Source: Fulvivirga marina
GTDB lineage: Bacteria > Bacteroidota > Bacteroidia > Cytophagales > Cyclobacteriaceae
Direction of reading: 5' to 3'
NCBI RefSeq assembly: GCF_016775155.1
Contig: NZ_JAEUGD010000023.1
Coordinates: forward strand, 1-64,000
DNA length: 64,000 nt
Shown here in pieces: positions 8,103 to 17,041 of this stretch. Each line of letters starts with the position of its first letter. Position 1 is the stretch's first letter. The notes under the pieces were generated by a model. It ran no database searches and was not told the origin of the DNA. It saw only the letters and a list, made by a program, of their open reading frames with translations. A program made the position numbers and the translations under genes.

Positions 8103-10445
8103 TTATTCGCTGTTAGGTATCTCTACAATAAAAGTTGACCCTTCGCCTTCAGCTGTAACAAGTTTAATTTTTCCGTTGAGCTTATCAACTGTCTCCTTTA
8201 CTATGTACAAGCCCAGACCAGTACCAGAGCCACTTTCATCAGCTCTATAAAACATATCAAATATCCTCCTCCTGTGCCGCCCGCTAATCCCCGGCCCATA
8301 ATCCTGTATTTTAATGATGGCTTTTTCTTCACTAACCTGACAGTTAACATCAATCCGGTTGTCCCCTTCATGGCTACAGCCATACTTTATAGCATTGCTT
8401 ATAAGGTTTCTAAAAATAACCTTTAAACGAGTCGGGTCAGTTTTAAAAATTACATTTTGAGTGACCTCTACATTTTTCTCGATATCTCCGGCATCTGTCA
8501 TATAAGCAAGGTCATTAAAAACTTCTTGAATGGTCTCCTCAAACTTAACAGACACAGCTTCTTTTTGGAGCCTTGCATTTCGTGAATAATCAATAATATC
8601 GCTAATGAATTGATCAAGCCTGGCGATGGATCGCTCCATCATGTCATAGTAAGGTTGACGGTTTTGTATTCCCTCTTCCCTTCTTACGAGCGATATCAGG
8701 CCGGCGATAGAGGCCAACGGTGCCTTTAAATCGTGTGATGCACTGTAGACAAAGCTATCAAGCTCCTTATTTACTTTTTGCAATGCATTATTCTGTTCTT
8801 TGAGTTGATCCAATGCATTGACTCTAATGCTTATGTCTCTGGCAAAAATAGATACACCTGTTGTCTCTCCATTGTTAGCAATGGGGAATGTATAGATCTC
8901 AAAATGATGGTCTTTACCTGCCACATGATACTGGTCAATGAATACTCCACGTTTTCCACTCAAAGCCTCATTATATCTTTTCCTCCATCTCTTTTTTTCC
9001 ATACCCACCGGAGTAATATCCAGTACGGACTGGTTTCGTTCGGGATAAGTATCGTATACCTCATGGCAAAGCATAGCAAAAACATTATTATAGTCTATTA
9101 ACCTGTATTGCTTATCAATAAGCCAAATCGCACTATCAGTATTTTCCAGAATAGCCCTCAGGTTAGTTTCTTTGATTAGTATATCCCGAGTTCTTTCAGC
9201 AACTTTCACTTCCAATTCCCTTCTTTTCTGCTCAATAAGGTGCTTTTTCTCTTGCTCACGTAGCAGATAGTTTTTGTAAAGCTCATAAATTCGGACCCCT
9301 AGGCCATATGAAAGAATGATTATACTTAACATATAACCAAAATGTATCGAATACTGTACCCAAAAAGTATAGTCAACAAGCCTAAACAAGTTTAAAATAA
9401 AAATCAGAATAAAGCCTCCAAAAAAGATATAAGCCAGCAGGTAGTATACTCCCTGAGGTATTTTTCTGATAGTACCAAAAACACCACCCGTGAGCATAAG
9501 TATGAGCCCAATAATACCATATATGTTCAGAAGGGGATAGCTATAAGCCGGATAGGTAAAGAAAAGCATTACAATAGATAGCCCAACAAAACCAACAAAA
9601 CCTATTACGATGTTAAAAAAGAGTTTAGACCAGCTTCGCACCTGGAGGAATTCGAGCATAAACAAAAGTCCCAGGATGTTGCTTAGCGTAGCGGTTATCA
9701 TATCTTGATACCCCCCAGTCCATTCAATTAAAAAATGTAAATAGAAAGGCGTAAAACCATCCGCAGCACCGGTAAAAATAGCAATTGTAAAAATATACAG
9801 CCCATAAATAAAGAACACACGCATGCCAGTAATGACAGATAGCAGCAAGTTGAAAACCATAAGTATCAAAACCGCCCCATAGAACATTCCCAGAAAAGTT
9901 CTCTCTTCCATATTTTCCTCAAGAGCGCGGTCATCGTCAAGCAACCTCGCCGAGACGGTCATGTAGTTCGAGGAAGAGATCTTGAAATAGATTTGAGTAG
10001 TTTGTCTTCTTGGAAATTCGATTAAAAAGTTATTTTTATTCGAAAATACGCTTTTTTCCCTAGGGTGAAGTCCCGTTCCAGTAGCATATTTGAGCAATCC
10101 ACTTTCCGTGAACTTATAAAGCTCTATTAGCTCCAGGGAAGGGTCAACAAAGTCAATAATCACATCTGCCCGGGCATTATGGGGGTTCGTTACAGTCAAC
10201 TTCGCCCAAATTACATCATTAGTTACGTTGGTTCTCAGGCCAGCCTTGGGTATTGGTTGAAAGTTTTTAGCAGGCAACGCCATCACCTGCTCAAGAGAAA
10301 GCGAGCGAGAAGTATCAATGTAAGCAGACAAATAGGTATTCAGGTTGATCTCCTTGTCATAAGAGATCAACGTCAGCGAGTTTTGGCCCAAAGCACCAAT
10401 ACTTTGACACAAAATAAAAACCAACAACAGACACCCTCCTTTCAT
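8103..10445 (-). CDS. 7TMR-DISM sensor histidine kinase with PAS domain
   Basis: 780 residues. Signal peptide (about 1-20), periplasmic 7TMR-DISM extracellular domain (about 30-170), seven membrane helices (about 180-390), short coiled coil, PAS domain (about 425-540), HisKA domain with phospho-acceptor H571 in SASHDLKAPL, and HATPase_c with the N box (RNLISNAIKYG), G1 (DYGPGIS) and G2 (GSGTGLGLYIVKE). 7TMR-DISM receptors often sense carbohydrates or other small ligands. No response regulator is adjacent. The gene begins 4 bp after the stop of the phosphofructokinase gene, so the two are almost certainly co-transcribed, hinting at sensing linked to sugar metabolism (inference). Confidence 0.9.
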   Translation of the reverse strand: MKGGCLLLVFILCQSIGALGQNSLTLISYDKEINLNTYLSAYIDTSRSLSLEQVMALPAKNFQPIPKAGLRTNVTNDVIWAKLTVTNPHNARADVIIDFVDPSLELIELYKFTESGLLKYATGTGLHPREKSVFSNKNNFLIEFPRRQTTQIYFKISSSNYMTVSARLLDDDRALEENMEERTFLGMFYGAVLILMVFNLLLSVITGMRVFFIYGLYIFTIAIFTGAADGFTPFYLHFLIEWTGGYQDMITATLSNILGLLFMLEFLQVRSWSKLFFNIVIGFVGFVGLSIVMLFFTYPAYSYPLLNIYGIIGLILMLTGGVFGTIRKIPQGVYYLLAYIFFGGFILIFILNLFRLVDYTFWVQYSIHFGYMLSIIILSYGLGVRIYELYKNYLLREQEKKHLIEQKRRELEVKVAERTRDILIKETNLRAILENTDSAIWLIDKQYRLIDYNNVFAMLCHEVYDTYPERNQSVLDITPVGMEKKRWRKRYNEALSGKRGVFIDQYHVAGKDHHFEIYTFPIANNGETTGVSIFARDISIRVNALDQLKEQNNALQKVNKELDSFVYSASHDLKAPLASIAGLISLVRREEGIQNRQPYYDMMERSIARLDQFISDIIDYSRNARLQKEAVSVKFEETIQEVFNDLAYMTDAGDIEKNVEVTQNVIFKTDPTRLKVIFRNLISNAIKYGCSHEGDNRIDVNCQVSEEKAIIKIQDYGPGISGRHRRRIFDMFYRADESGSGTGLGLYIVKETVDKLNGKIKLVTAEGEGSTFIVEIPNSE

Positions 10446-10449
10446 ATTT

Positions 10450-11550
10450 TTAATCCCCGAAAGATATGCCTATGCTTCTAGCGGCTCTAACCATGAAGGA
10501 ATTTTTATTTACATAATTATATTTACTTATAGCCTCCTCAATACTAACAGATGTAACTTTGTTATTCTTAAAAGAAACCATTTTACCAAATTCACCCTCA
10601 AGCACCAATTCAAAAGCTTTAACTCCAAACAAGGTAGCTAATATTCTGTCAAAAGCTATTGGAGTACCTCCCCTTTGGGTATGCCCAAGTACAGTTTCTC
10701 TAATATCAGCTTCACAACCCGCTGCCCTTAATTGCTCAGACAATTGATATGCTACACCTCCAAGGCGTTTATGTTCATATCCAACTTCTTCACTCTCTAC
10801 CGCAGTTACCTCGCCCTTAATTGGCCTGGCTCCTTCTGCAATTACTATATGAGCAAAACCTTTCCCCCGATCATAGCGCTGATTAAGTCGTTCAACTACC
10901 TTATTGATATCATAGGGTATTTCCGGAATCAGGCATACTTCTGCTCCTCCAGCTATGGCTGTATGTAGAGCTATCCAACCTGCATCACGCCCCATCACCT
11001 CCATGATCATCACTCTGTGGTGGCTTTCAGCTGTACTTACAAGCTTATCAAAGCTATCCGTAGCAATTTGAACCGCCGTACGAAAACCAAAAGTAAAATC
11101 AGTACCAGACAGATCATTATCAATGGTCTTTGGAACACCAACAATATTAAGCCCCTGCTCATAAAGCCTCTGTGAAATACGCTGAGAACCGTCTCCTCCA
11201 ATACTAATAACCGAATCAACTCCCAAAGAATTTATACGATCAATCAACTCTTTGGATCTATCTATGGTACTCCAGCTACCATCCTTTTGCTGCACGGGAA
11301 ACTCCAAAGGATTGCCTTTGTTAGTGGTTTTCAAAATAGTACCGCCCTTCACATGTATACCTGCGGTTACTTTATCGTTAAGTTCCATTATTTCAACAGG
11401 ATCTCTCAAAACACCATTAAATGCCTCCATGCTACCTATTATTTCCCAGTTCTTTTCAGATTTGGCTCGTTTTACTATGCCACGAATTACTGCATTAAGG
11501 CCAGGACAATCTCCTCCTCCTGTGAGTACGAGTACTTTTCTTTTTGCCAT
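10450..11550 (-). CDS. pfkA: 6-phosphofructokinase, ATP-type or mixed subgroup
   Basis: 366 residues. Phosphorylates fructose 6-phosphate to fructose 1,6-bisphosphate in glycolysis. Visible motifs: GGGDCPGLNAVIRG (11-24), GGDGS (118-122), PKTIDND (140-146), MEVMGRDAGW, and LGHTQRGG. The second Gly of GGDGS is typical of ATP-dependent enzymes, while Lys141 in PKTIDND is the residue seen in PPi-dependent enzymes and in group III (Streptomyces-like) ATP-PFKs. The donor is therefore probably ATP but not certain. Longer than E. coli PfkA (320 residues), with a short insert around 85-97. Co-transcribed with the downstream histidine kinase; divergent from the TPM gene with only 55 bp between starts. 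Confidence 0.9.
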   Translation of the reverse strand: MAKRKVLVLTGGGDCPGLNAVIRGIVKRAKSEKNWEIIGSMEAFNGVLRDPVEIMELNDKVTAGIHVKGGTILKTTNKGNPLEFPVQQKDGSWSTIDRSKELIDRINSLGVDSVISIGGDGSQRISQRLYEQGLNIVGVPKTIDNDLSGTDFTFGFRTAVQIATDSFDKLVSTAESHHRVMIMEVMGRDAGWIALHTAIAGGAEVCLIPEIPYDINKVVERLNQRYDRGKGFAHIVIAEGARPIKGEVTAVESEEVGYEHKRLGGVAYQLSEQLRAAGCEADIRETVLGHTQRGGTPIAFDRILATLFGVKAFELVLEGEFGKMVSFKNNKVTSVSIEEAISKYNYVNKNSFMVRAARSIGISFGD

Positions 11551-11605
11551 ACTTGATCTAAACTTTTACTCATAATTTAGTGATATATTTAGTAAGTTTA
11601 ACGAC

Positions 11606-12478
11606 ATGTACGAAAAGAGTTTACATGCTTCCGTGAAAAAGTTAATTCTGCTACTTTCTTTGTTAGCTTTTCTTTCAACTGCATACGCGCAGAAGCTTCA
11701 GCCCGTACCTGAATTATGGCAACATGTTACAGATCAGACACGCACATTAAGTGATTCGGAGATCAGTCAGCTGGAAAATAAACTTCAAACACTAGAACAA
11801 AGCAAAGGCAGTCAAATTGCCGTACTAATTGTCGCCACCACGGAGCCTGAACCTATTGAAGATTATAGCATCCGTGTGGCAGAAAAATGGAAGTTAGGTA
11901 GAAAGGATATTGATGACGGGGTCATATTACTTGTGGCTAAAAAGGACAGACGGGTACGTATAGAAGTAGGGTATGGACTTGAAGGAGCTATTCCAGACGC
12001 TATCGCCAAAAGAATTATAGACAAATATATTACACCAAATTTTCGACAGGGAAATTTTTATGCTGGCATCAATGAAGGAATAAATGTACTTTCAGTAGCT
12101 ATTCAGGGAGAGGAGCTTCCTGAGCCAACGGCTACCGGTACACCTTCCTCCGATGATACTGAGTTTCCTTATTTTATTCTTGTTGTTGTTTTTGTAATAG
12201 CTGCACAGGCTCTCGGTAAAAGAATGGGCAAGTGGAAAGGAATTTCCATTGGAGCTATCGTGTCTATGGTAACTGGTATTATAGCTGTTGGCCTAAGTGG
12301 AGGCTTGATCATGCTAGCTATTTATACATTCATATCACTGCTAACACTAGTTTCAAGGGGTAGAGGGAGAAGTGGCGGAGGTTATTATGGTGGGGGCTTC
12401 GGTGGAGGTAGCAGTGGCGGCGGCTTCAGCGGAGGAGGGGGAAGCTTTGGTGGAGGGGGTGCATCAGGAAGCTGGTAA
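11606..12478 (+). CDS. Secreted/membrane TPM-domain protein (YgcG-like)
   Basis: 290 residues. Signal peptide (about 1-28, ending TAYAQ), TPM domain (about 35-170, with IAVLIVATTEPEPIEDYSIR and RVRIEVGYGLEGAIPD), two membrane helices (about 190-250), and a Gly/Ser-rich C-terminus ending in GGGGASGSW. TPM proteins are implicated in photosystem II repair in plants and as metal-binding proteins of unclear function in bacteria. The glycine tail is typical of the YgcG type. The next gene also carries a TPM-like domain and starts 10 bp downstream, so they are an operon, with the reductase-like gene behind them. Confidence 0.85.
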   Translation: MYEKSLHASVKKLILLLSLLAFLSTAYAQKLQPVPELWQHVTDQTRTLSDSEISQLENKLQTLEQSKGSQIAVLIVATTEPEPIEDYSIRVAEKWKLGRKDIDDGVILLVAKKDRRVRIEVGYGLEGAIPDAIAKRIIDKYITPNFRQGNFYAGINEGINVLSVAIQGEELPEPTATGTPSSDDTEFPYFILVVVFVIAAQALGKRMGKWKGISIGAIVSMVTGIIAVGLSGGLIMLAIYTFISLLTLVSRGRGRSGGGYYGGGFGGGSSGGGFSGGGGSFGGGGASGSW

Positions 12479-12488
12479 ATTTGAGATT

Positions 12489-13142
12489 ATGATGAAAAGT
12501 AATTTTCTATTCACAGATGAAGAAAAGCGGCAGATCAAAGAGGCTGTCGCATCAGCTGAAAGTAGAACTTCAGGTGAGATTGTCCCTTATTTTGTACAGC
12601 AAAGTGATAACTATGAAGTGGCTCCACTCAGGGGAGCTCTTATTTTTATAGTTGGTGCACTATTTACATCAGGAATGCTTTCATATACCTGGGCCCTTCC
12701 ATTTCCAATAACGATACTTGAGATTATATTTTTTACACTTGCCATGGGAGTAATTGGTTTTATATTGGCTAGATATATTCCCACATTAACGAGAATCCTT
12801 ACCCCTGCGGAATTGATGCGACAAAGCGTAGTTCAAAAGGCATTAAACGCTTTTCTGGAAGAAGAGGTATTCAACACTGAGAATAGAACCGGTATATTAA
12901 TCTTTGTAAGCCACCTAGAACATATGGTAGAAGTAATAGGCGATAGTGGTATCAATGCCAGCGTAAAACCAGAAGAATGGGAGAGCGTGGTAAGGTTAAT
13001 TATAAAGGGAATCAGGGCCGGAAAACCGGCAGAGGGATTACTCGAAGGCGTACATCTTTGTGGAAAACTATTAGAAAGAAGCGGTATTAATAAACCACCT
13101 CAAAACCCCAATGAATTGTCGGATGATGTCCGACTAGGATAA
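12489..13142 (+). CDS. TPM-domain membrane protein
   Basis: 217 residues from ATG 12489 (ATG 12492 is equally possible). A longer frame upstream overlaps the Gly-rich end of the previous gene and is only its shadow, so the later start is preferred. The N-terminal part (FTDEEKRQIKEAVASAESRT, then SGEIVPYFV) and the later TGILIFVSHLEHMVEVIGD belong to the TPM fold, interrupted by two membrane helices (about 50-70 and 77-97). Paired TPM genes like this are common in Bacteroidota, usually beside lemA; no lemA gene is seen here. Function unknown. Confidence 0.85.
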   Translation: MMKSNFLFTDEEKRQIKEAVASAESRTSGEIVPYFVQQSDNYEVAPLRGALIFIVGALFTSGMLSYTWALPFPITILEIIFFTLAMGVIGFILARYIPTLTRILTPAELMRQSVVQKALNAFLEEEVFNTENRTGILIFVSHLEHMVEVIGDSGINASVKPEEWESVVRLIIKGIRAGKPAEGLLEGVHLCGKLLERSGINKPPQNPNELSDDVRLG

Positions 13143-13147
13143 TTACT

Positions 13148-14209
13148 ATGGCAAATATTGTAGTTTACGGCGCATATGGATATACAGGAGAACTCATAGT
13201 GAGAGAGGCTAAGAAACAGGGTGTCTCACTTATTCTTTCAGGAAGAGACGAGAAAAAGTTGAAGGTACTCTCGCAAGAAACAGGGTTCGCATATACAGCC
13301 GTTGACCTCAATAATAACCAAGCCCTTCACAACCTTCTTCAAAATGCCCAAGTGGTCATCCACTGTGCTGGCCCTTTTCAATTTACTGCAAAAGCAATGG
13401 TAGAGGCGTGCCTGAAAACCCAAACACATTATCTCGATATCACTGGAGAGTATCAGGTTTTTGAGCTTATACACAGCTATCATGATGCAGCCAAAAGAGT
13501 TGGTATTATGCTACTCCCCGGTGCAGGATTTGATGTAGTTCCTTCAGATTGTCTTGCGTCGCACTTAAAAGCTCAGCTCCCAAATGCCCAGAAGCTACAA
13601 CTCGCATTTGCAACTACTGGCGGTGGTCTTTCCCGAGGCACTTCAAAAACCATGATAGAGGGGGCTGGAGAAGGCCAGGTTTATCGCTCTAATCATCAAT
13701 TAAAAACAAAACCCTTGGGGAAATCCACGCCACTAATAGACTATGGGCCGTTTAAAAAACTGTCTGTAGGTATAAGTTGGGGGGATATTTCATCTGCATA
13801 CTTCAGCACCGGAATTCCAAACATTGAGGTTTTTACCGGTTCATCAGAAAAGCAGATTAAGGCTTTGAGGTGGTCACATAGATTAGGCTTCTTGTTGAAA
13901 GTAAAATGGGTCAAAGCACTTCTTAAAAAGCAAGTAGATAAAAAACCTGCAGGCCCTACTGCGGAAAAAAGAGGGAAAAGCAATACCTATCTATGGGGTA
14001 AAGTTGAAAGTACTAACGGAAAGACTTATGAAGCCCGACTTAAAACCCCCAATGGCTATACACTTACCGCCAAAGCCACCTTACTCTTTGCAAACAAAAT
14101 ACTTAATAAGGATTTTAAAGCAGGTTTTCAGACACCTGCTCTGGTTTACGGAAGTAATGTGATATTTGAAATTGAGGGGTGCAAGTTTGAAAACAGGGCT
14201 AGTCATTAG
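13148..14209 (+). CDS. Saccharopine dehydrogenase-like NAD(P)-binding reductase
   Basis: 353 residues. An N-terminal Rossmann fold with VVYGAYGYTGELIVREA (GxxGxxG) and ILSGRDEKKL, then CAGPF and LPGAGFDVVPSDCLA, the hallmarks of the saccharopine dehydrogenase/trans-acting enoyl reductase family. No membrane segments. True saccharopine dehydrogenase activity is unlikely; such proteins often act on lipids or are uncharacterised. Starts 5 bp after the TPM gene, so probably the third gene of that operon. Its 3' end overlaps the converging gene at 14199-14209. Confidence 0.85.
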   Translation: MANIVVYGAYGYTGELIVREAKKQGVSLILSGRDEKKLKVLSQETGFAYTAVDLNNNQALHNLLQNAQVVIHCAGPFQFTAKAMVEACLKTQTHYLDITGEYQVFELIHSYHDAAKRVGIMLLPGAGFDVVPSDCLASHLKAQLPNAQKLQLAFATTGGGLSRGTSKTMIEGAGEGQVYRSNHQLKTKPLGKSTPLIDYGPFKKLSVGISWGDISSAYFSTGIPNIEVFTGSSEKQIKALRWSHRLGFLLKVKWVKALLKKQVDKKPAGPTAEKRGKSNTYLWGKVESTNGKTYEARLKTPNGYTLTAKATLLFANKILNKDFKAGFQTPALVYGSNVIFEIEGCKFENRASH

Positions 14210-14552
14210 CCCTGAGCTTTTCAATTTTTTCAGGCATTCGCTCAAGTAATGTCCACCATTCTTCATCATCCCGGTAGCTTCGTATTGCTCCTGCTCTAAC
14301 AAGAATCTTTCTTAATTCGTCATCATCAAAGCCTCCCAGTCCCTTCTTGATGGTTTCGAACCTACGATCAGTGTAGCTTTTATGAGATAGATAATAACGG
14401 GCCGTTCTTTCTGCCATATGCTCAGTTTTCAACTCTTCAATTTTGATTTTGAAAGCATTACGTAACTGATTTCTTTGCAATAACAATGATATACCCCCAC
14501 CAATAAGTACTCCTGACAGAGATGATACCAAGCTAAGTATTTCAGGTTTCAT
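14199..14552 (-). CDS. Uncharacterised single-pass membrane protein
   Basis: 117 residues, not recognised. One N-terminal hydrophobic helix (LVSSLSGVLIGGGISLLL) is followed by a basic, helical cytoplasmic-type region (RNQLRNAFKIKIEELKTEH) and an acidic, Trp-containing C-terminal segment (DDEEWWTLLERMPEKIEKL). It lies 14 bp downstream of the thioesterase gene on the same strand, so co-transcription is likely. Its last 11 bp overlap the end of the converging reductase gene. Codon use and composition look like the neighbours, so it is probably a real gene of unknown role. Confidence 0.7.
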   Translation of the reverse strand: MKPEILSLVSSLSGVLIGGGISLLLQRNQLRNAFKIKIEELKTEHMAERTARYYLSHKSYTDRRFETIKKGLGGFDDDELRKILVRAGAIRSYRDDEEWWTLLERMPEKIEKLRAND

Positions 14553-14566
14553 AGTTTGTAGATTTA

Positions 14567-14950
14567 CTATAATCTGTCTTTGACATACGTTATTTCCGTC
14601 TTACCATGAGGCACCGGGTTGCCATGTTCATCAAGACTCACAAAAACTATCTTATCTATAGCCAGTATAGTTTTTCTCGTCAGCTTATTACGAACTTCAC
14701 ATGCTATAGTCAAAGAAGTTCTTCCAAAATGAGTGGCCATCATGCCAAGTTCTATAATATCTCCTTTTTTAGCTGAGCTTACAAAGTTTATTTCTGACAT
14801 ATATTTGGTAACACATCGCTGGTTCTCCAACTGTACTATAGCATAGATAGCTGCCTCTTCGTCTATCCAACTCAACAGGCTTCCGCCAAACAAGGTGCCA
14901 TTGGGATTAAGGTCTTCTGGCTTCACCCATTTTCTGGTATGGAAATTCAT
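14567..14950 (-). CDS. Acyl-CoA thioesterase, hotdog fold (YciA-like)
   Basis: 127 residues, a single hotdog domain. The signature NPNGTLFGGSLLSWIDEEAA matches the YciA/BACH acyl-CoA hydrolase pattern (NPxGxxFGGxLLxxxD), and INFVSSAKKGDIIELG and KIVFVSLDEHGNPVPHG fit the rest of the fold. Predicted to hydrolyse acyl-CoA thioesters in the cytoplasm; the substrate range cannot be told from sequence. Likely co-transcribed with the small membrane protein 14 bp downstream. Confidence 0.88.
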   Translation of the reverse strand: MNFHTRKWVKPEDLNPNGTLFGGSLLSWIDEEAAIYAIVQLENQRCVTKYMSEINFVSSAKKGDIIELGMMATHFGRTSLTIACEVRNKLTRKTILAIDKIVFVSLDEHGNPVPHGKTEITYVKDRL

Positions 14951-15094
14951 AGTCTATAAATTTAAAAGAAATATTTATTCATGTTAACAAAAAGTATCCT
15001 TAACCTACTTATCTTCCTTCTATCAAATGTCTCAAACTAATGTGTAAGGGATTTCGTTTCTTAACCCAAACTATATAACAATCTTCAACAAAAG

Positions 15095-17002
15095 ATGAAA
15101 AAACTATTTATACTAAGCCTATTAATTATTTGTTCAGCTTGGTCTTTTGCCAATGACCACTATAAATATACAATTGATCTGACTAAAGTAAGTGAAGACA
15201 AAGTCTATGTAGAACTAGAGCCGCCTACTATCAAGAAAAACGAAATTACTTTTTATCTTCCTAAGATCATTCCAGGTACGTACAGTATTGCTGACTATGG
15301 AAGAATGGTTACAGAGTTTTCTGCTTTTGATAAAAAAGGAAGAAAACTTGAAGTTGAAAGGGTGGATGACAACTCATGGATCATTAAAGGCGCCAAAAAA
15401 CTGGTTAAGATTAGCTATTGGGTTGATGATACTTATGATACAGAAAAAGAGGGACCGAGCATATTTGAACCTGCGGGAACAAATATTGAAGCGGACAAAA
15501 ACTATGTGCTCAATCCCAGCGGATTTTTTGGGTATTTTGAAGGTATGAAGGAAATGCCTTTTAACATTAATGTTATACGGCATGAAAATTTTTATGGAGC
15601 TACAGGTTTGGTTCCGGTTAATACAGGTGCCGAGCTCCATACCGTAGTTAATCTTGAAAAATCAGAAAAAGAAACTCCTTCAGATAAAAAAGTGGATCAG
15701 TTTAAAGTAGGAGACTATGATCGACTTGTTGACTCACCCATCATGTACAGTGCACCCGACACCGCGCTGATTAAAGTAGCTGACACTGAAGTACTTATTG
15801 CTTCGTACTCTCCCAATAAAGTGGTAAATGCGAAAGAAATTGCTGCAAGCATTAAAGAAATATTACAGGCGCAAAAGGAGTATTTGGGAGGTGAACTACC
15901 GGTAAATAAGTATGCTTTTATATTCTACTTTACGGATCAGCCTGTACTTTCATATGGTGCTCTTGAGCATTCATATAGTTCATTTTACTATATGCCTGAA
16001 ATGCAAATACAAGCAATGGCTTCTCAACTTAGGGATTTCGCAGCCCATGAGTTCTTTCATATAGTAACCCCCCTGACCATTCATTCTAAAGAAATAGAAG
16101 ATTTTGATTTCAATGATCCAAAAATGTCCAAACACCTCTGGATGTATGAGGGTGTGACAGAGTACTTTGCCGGTAATATGCAAATTCAATATGACCTGAT
16201 AGGCCCTGATGAATACCTGGAAATACTGAGAGAAAAGATGATTACTGCATCTCATTTTTTGGATACCGTGGCGTTTACCGATATCAGCAAGTTTACCCTG
16301 AACCAATATTCAGATCAGTATTACAACGTATACCAAAAAGGTGCCCTGATAGGTCTGGCTCTGGACCTGAAATTACTGGAACTATCCAATGGTGAGTACG
16401 GGCTGCAAGAGCTCATGCATGACCTCTCAAAAAAGTATGGAAAAAATAGCGCTTTCGATGATGAACAGCTTTTCGATATCATTACGGCTATGACATACCC
16501 AGAAATAGGTGAGTTTCTGAAAACTTATGTAGGGGGATCTACACCGCTACCTTATAAAAAGATGTTCGAAACTGTCGGCATTAATTACAAAGCGGAAGAA
16601 AATGTAGAGTTCTATAGCCTTGGCCTTCAGCAATCAAATATCACCATAGCTGAATATGAGGGCCAAAAGTATTTAGCTATTGCCGATGTTGCTAGCCTAA
16701 ATGCTATGGGTGATTCTCTTGCCTTTAAAGAAGGTGATATATTATTAGAAATTAATGGACAAGAGTTGCCCCCTTTAGGCCCTGAAACCGGACCATTCAT
16801 TGGTGATGTTCAAGACAGCCTGGATGAAGGACAAACCCTGTCTTATACTGTATTACGACAAGATAACGAAGGAAATTATAAAGAGGTTGAGCTAAGCTCA
16901 CCTGTTTTTAAAGTTCAGGCAGCGCAACAGCATTTGTTTGAGTTGATGGAAAACCCAACTGAAAAACAACTATTGATTAGGGAAGCCTGGCTCAGACCAT
17001 AA
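15095..17002 (+). CDS. M61 family metallopeptidase with PDZ domain
   Basis: 635 residues. Signal peptide (about 1-20, ending SFAND), an N-terminal beta-rich domain, then a zinc peptidase core with HEFFH (H318, E319, H322) and WMYEGVTEYFAG (E352 region), the pattern of M61 glycyl aminopeptidases. A PDZ-like domain follows (about 510-600, with DSLAFKEGDILLEINGQ). Probably periplasmic. M61 enzymes release N-terminal residues, classically Gly/Ala. The length is normal for the bacterial M61-PDZ type. Monocistronic, ended by a strong hairpin terminator. Confidence 0.9.
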   Translation: MKKLFILSLLIICSAWSFANDHYKYTIDLTKVSEDKVYVELEPPTIKKNEITFYLPKIIPGTYSIADYGRMVTEFSAFDKKGRKLEVERVDDNSWIIKGAKKLVKISYWVDDTYDTEKEGPSIFEPAGTNIEADKNYVLNPSGFFGYFEGMKEMPFNINVIRHENFYGATGLVPVNTGAELHTVVNLEKSEKETPSDKKVDQFKVGDYDRLVDSPIMYSAPDTALIKVADTEVLIASYSPNKVVNAKEIAASIKEILQAQKEYLGGELPVNKYAFIFYFTDQPVLSYGALEHSYSSFYYMPEMQIQAMASQLRDFAAHEFFHIVTPLTIHSKEIEDFDFNDPKMSKHLWMYEGVTEYFAGNMQIQYDLIGPDEYLEILREKMITASHFLDTVAFTDISKFTLNQYSDQYYNVYQKGALIGLALDLKLLELSNGEYGLQELMHDLSKKYGKNSAFDDEQLFDIITAMTYPEIGEFLKTYVGGSTPLPYKKMFETVGINYKAEENVEFYSLGLQQSNITIAEYEGQKYLAIADVASLNAMGDSLAFKEGDILLEINGQELPPLGPETGPFIGDVQDSLDEGQTLSYTVLRQDNEGNYKEVELSSPVFKVQAAQQHLFELMENPTEKQLLIREAWLRP

Positions 17003-17011
17003 ATAGCCATC

Positions 17012-17040
17012 AAAGCCGGATTTGAGTCCGGCTTTTTTGT
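17012..17040 (+). terminator. Rho-independent terminator of the M61 gene
   Basis: AAAGCCGGA and TCCGGCTTT form a stem with a 5-nt loop, ending in TTTTTT. It begins 9 bp after the peptidase stop and also abuts the converging gene's stop at 17042. Confidence 0.85.
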
Positions 17041-17041
17041 T

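Noticed and set aside
12372-12488. Upstream extension of the second TPM gene
   Set aside because: It overlaps the Gly-rich end of the previous gene in another frame; ATG at 12489 gives the normal N-terminus.
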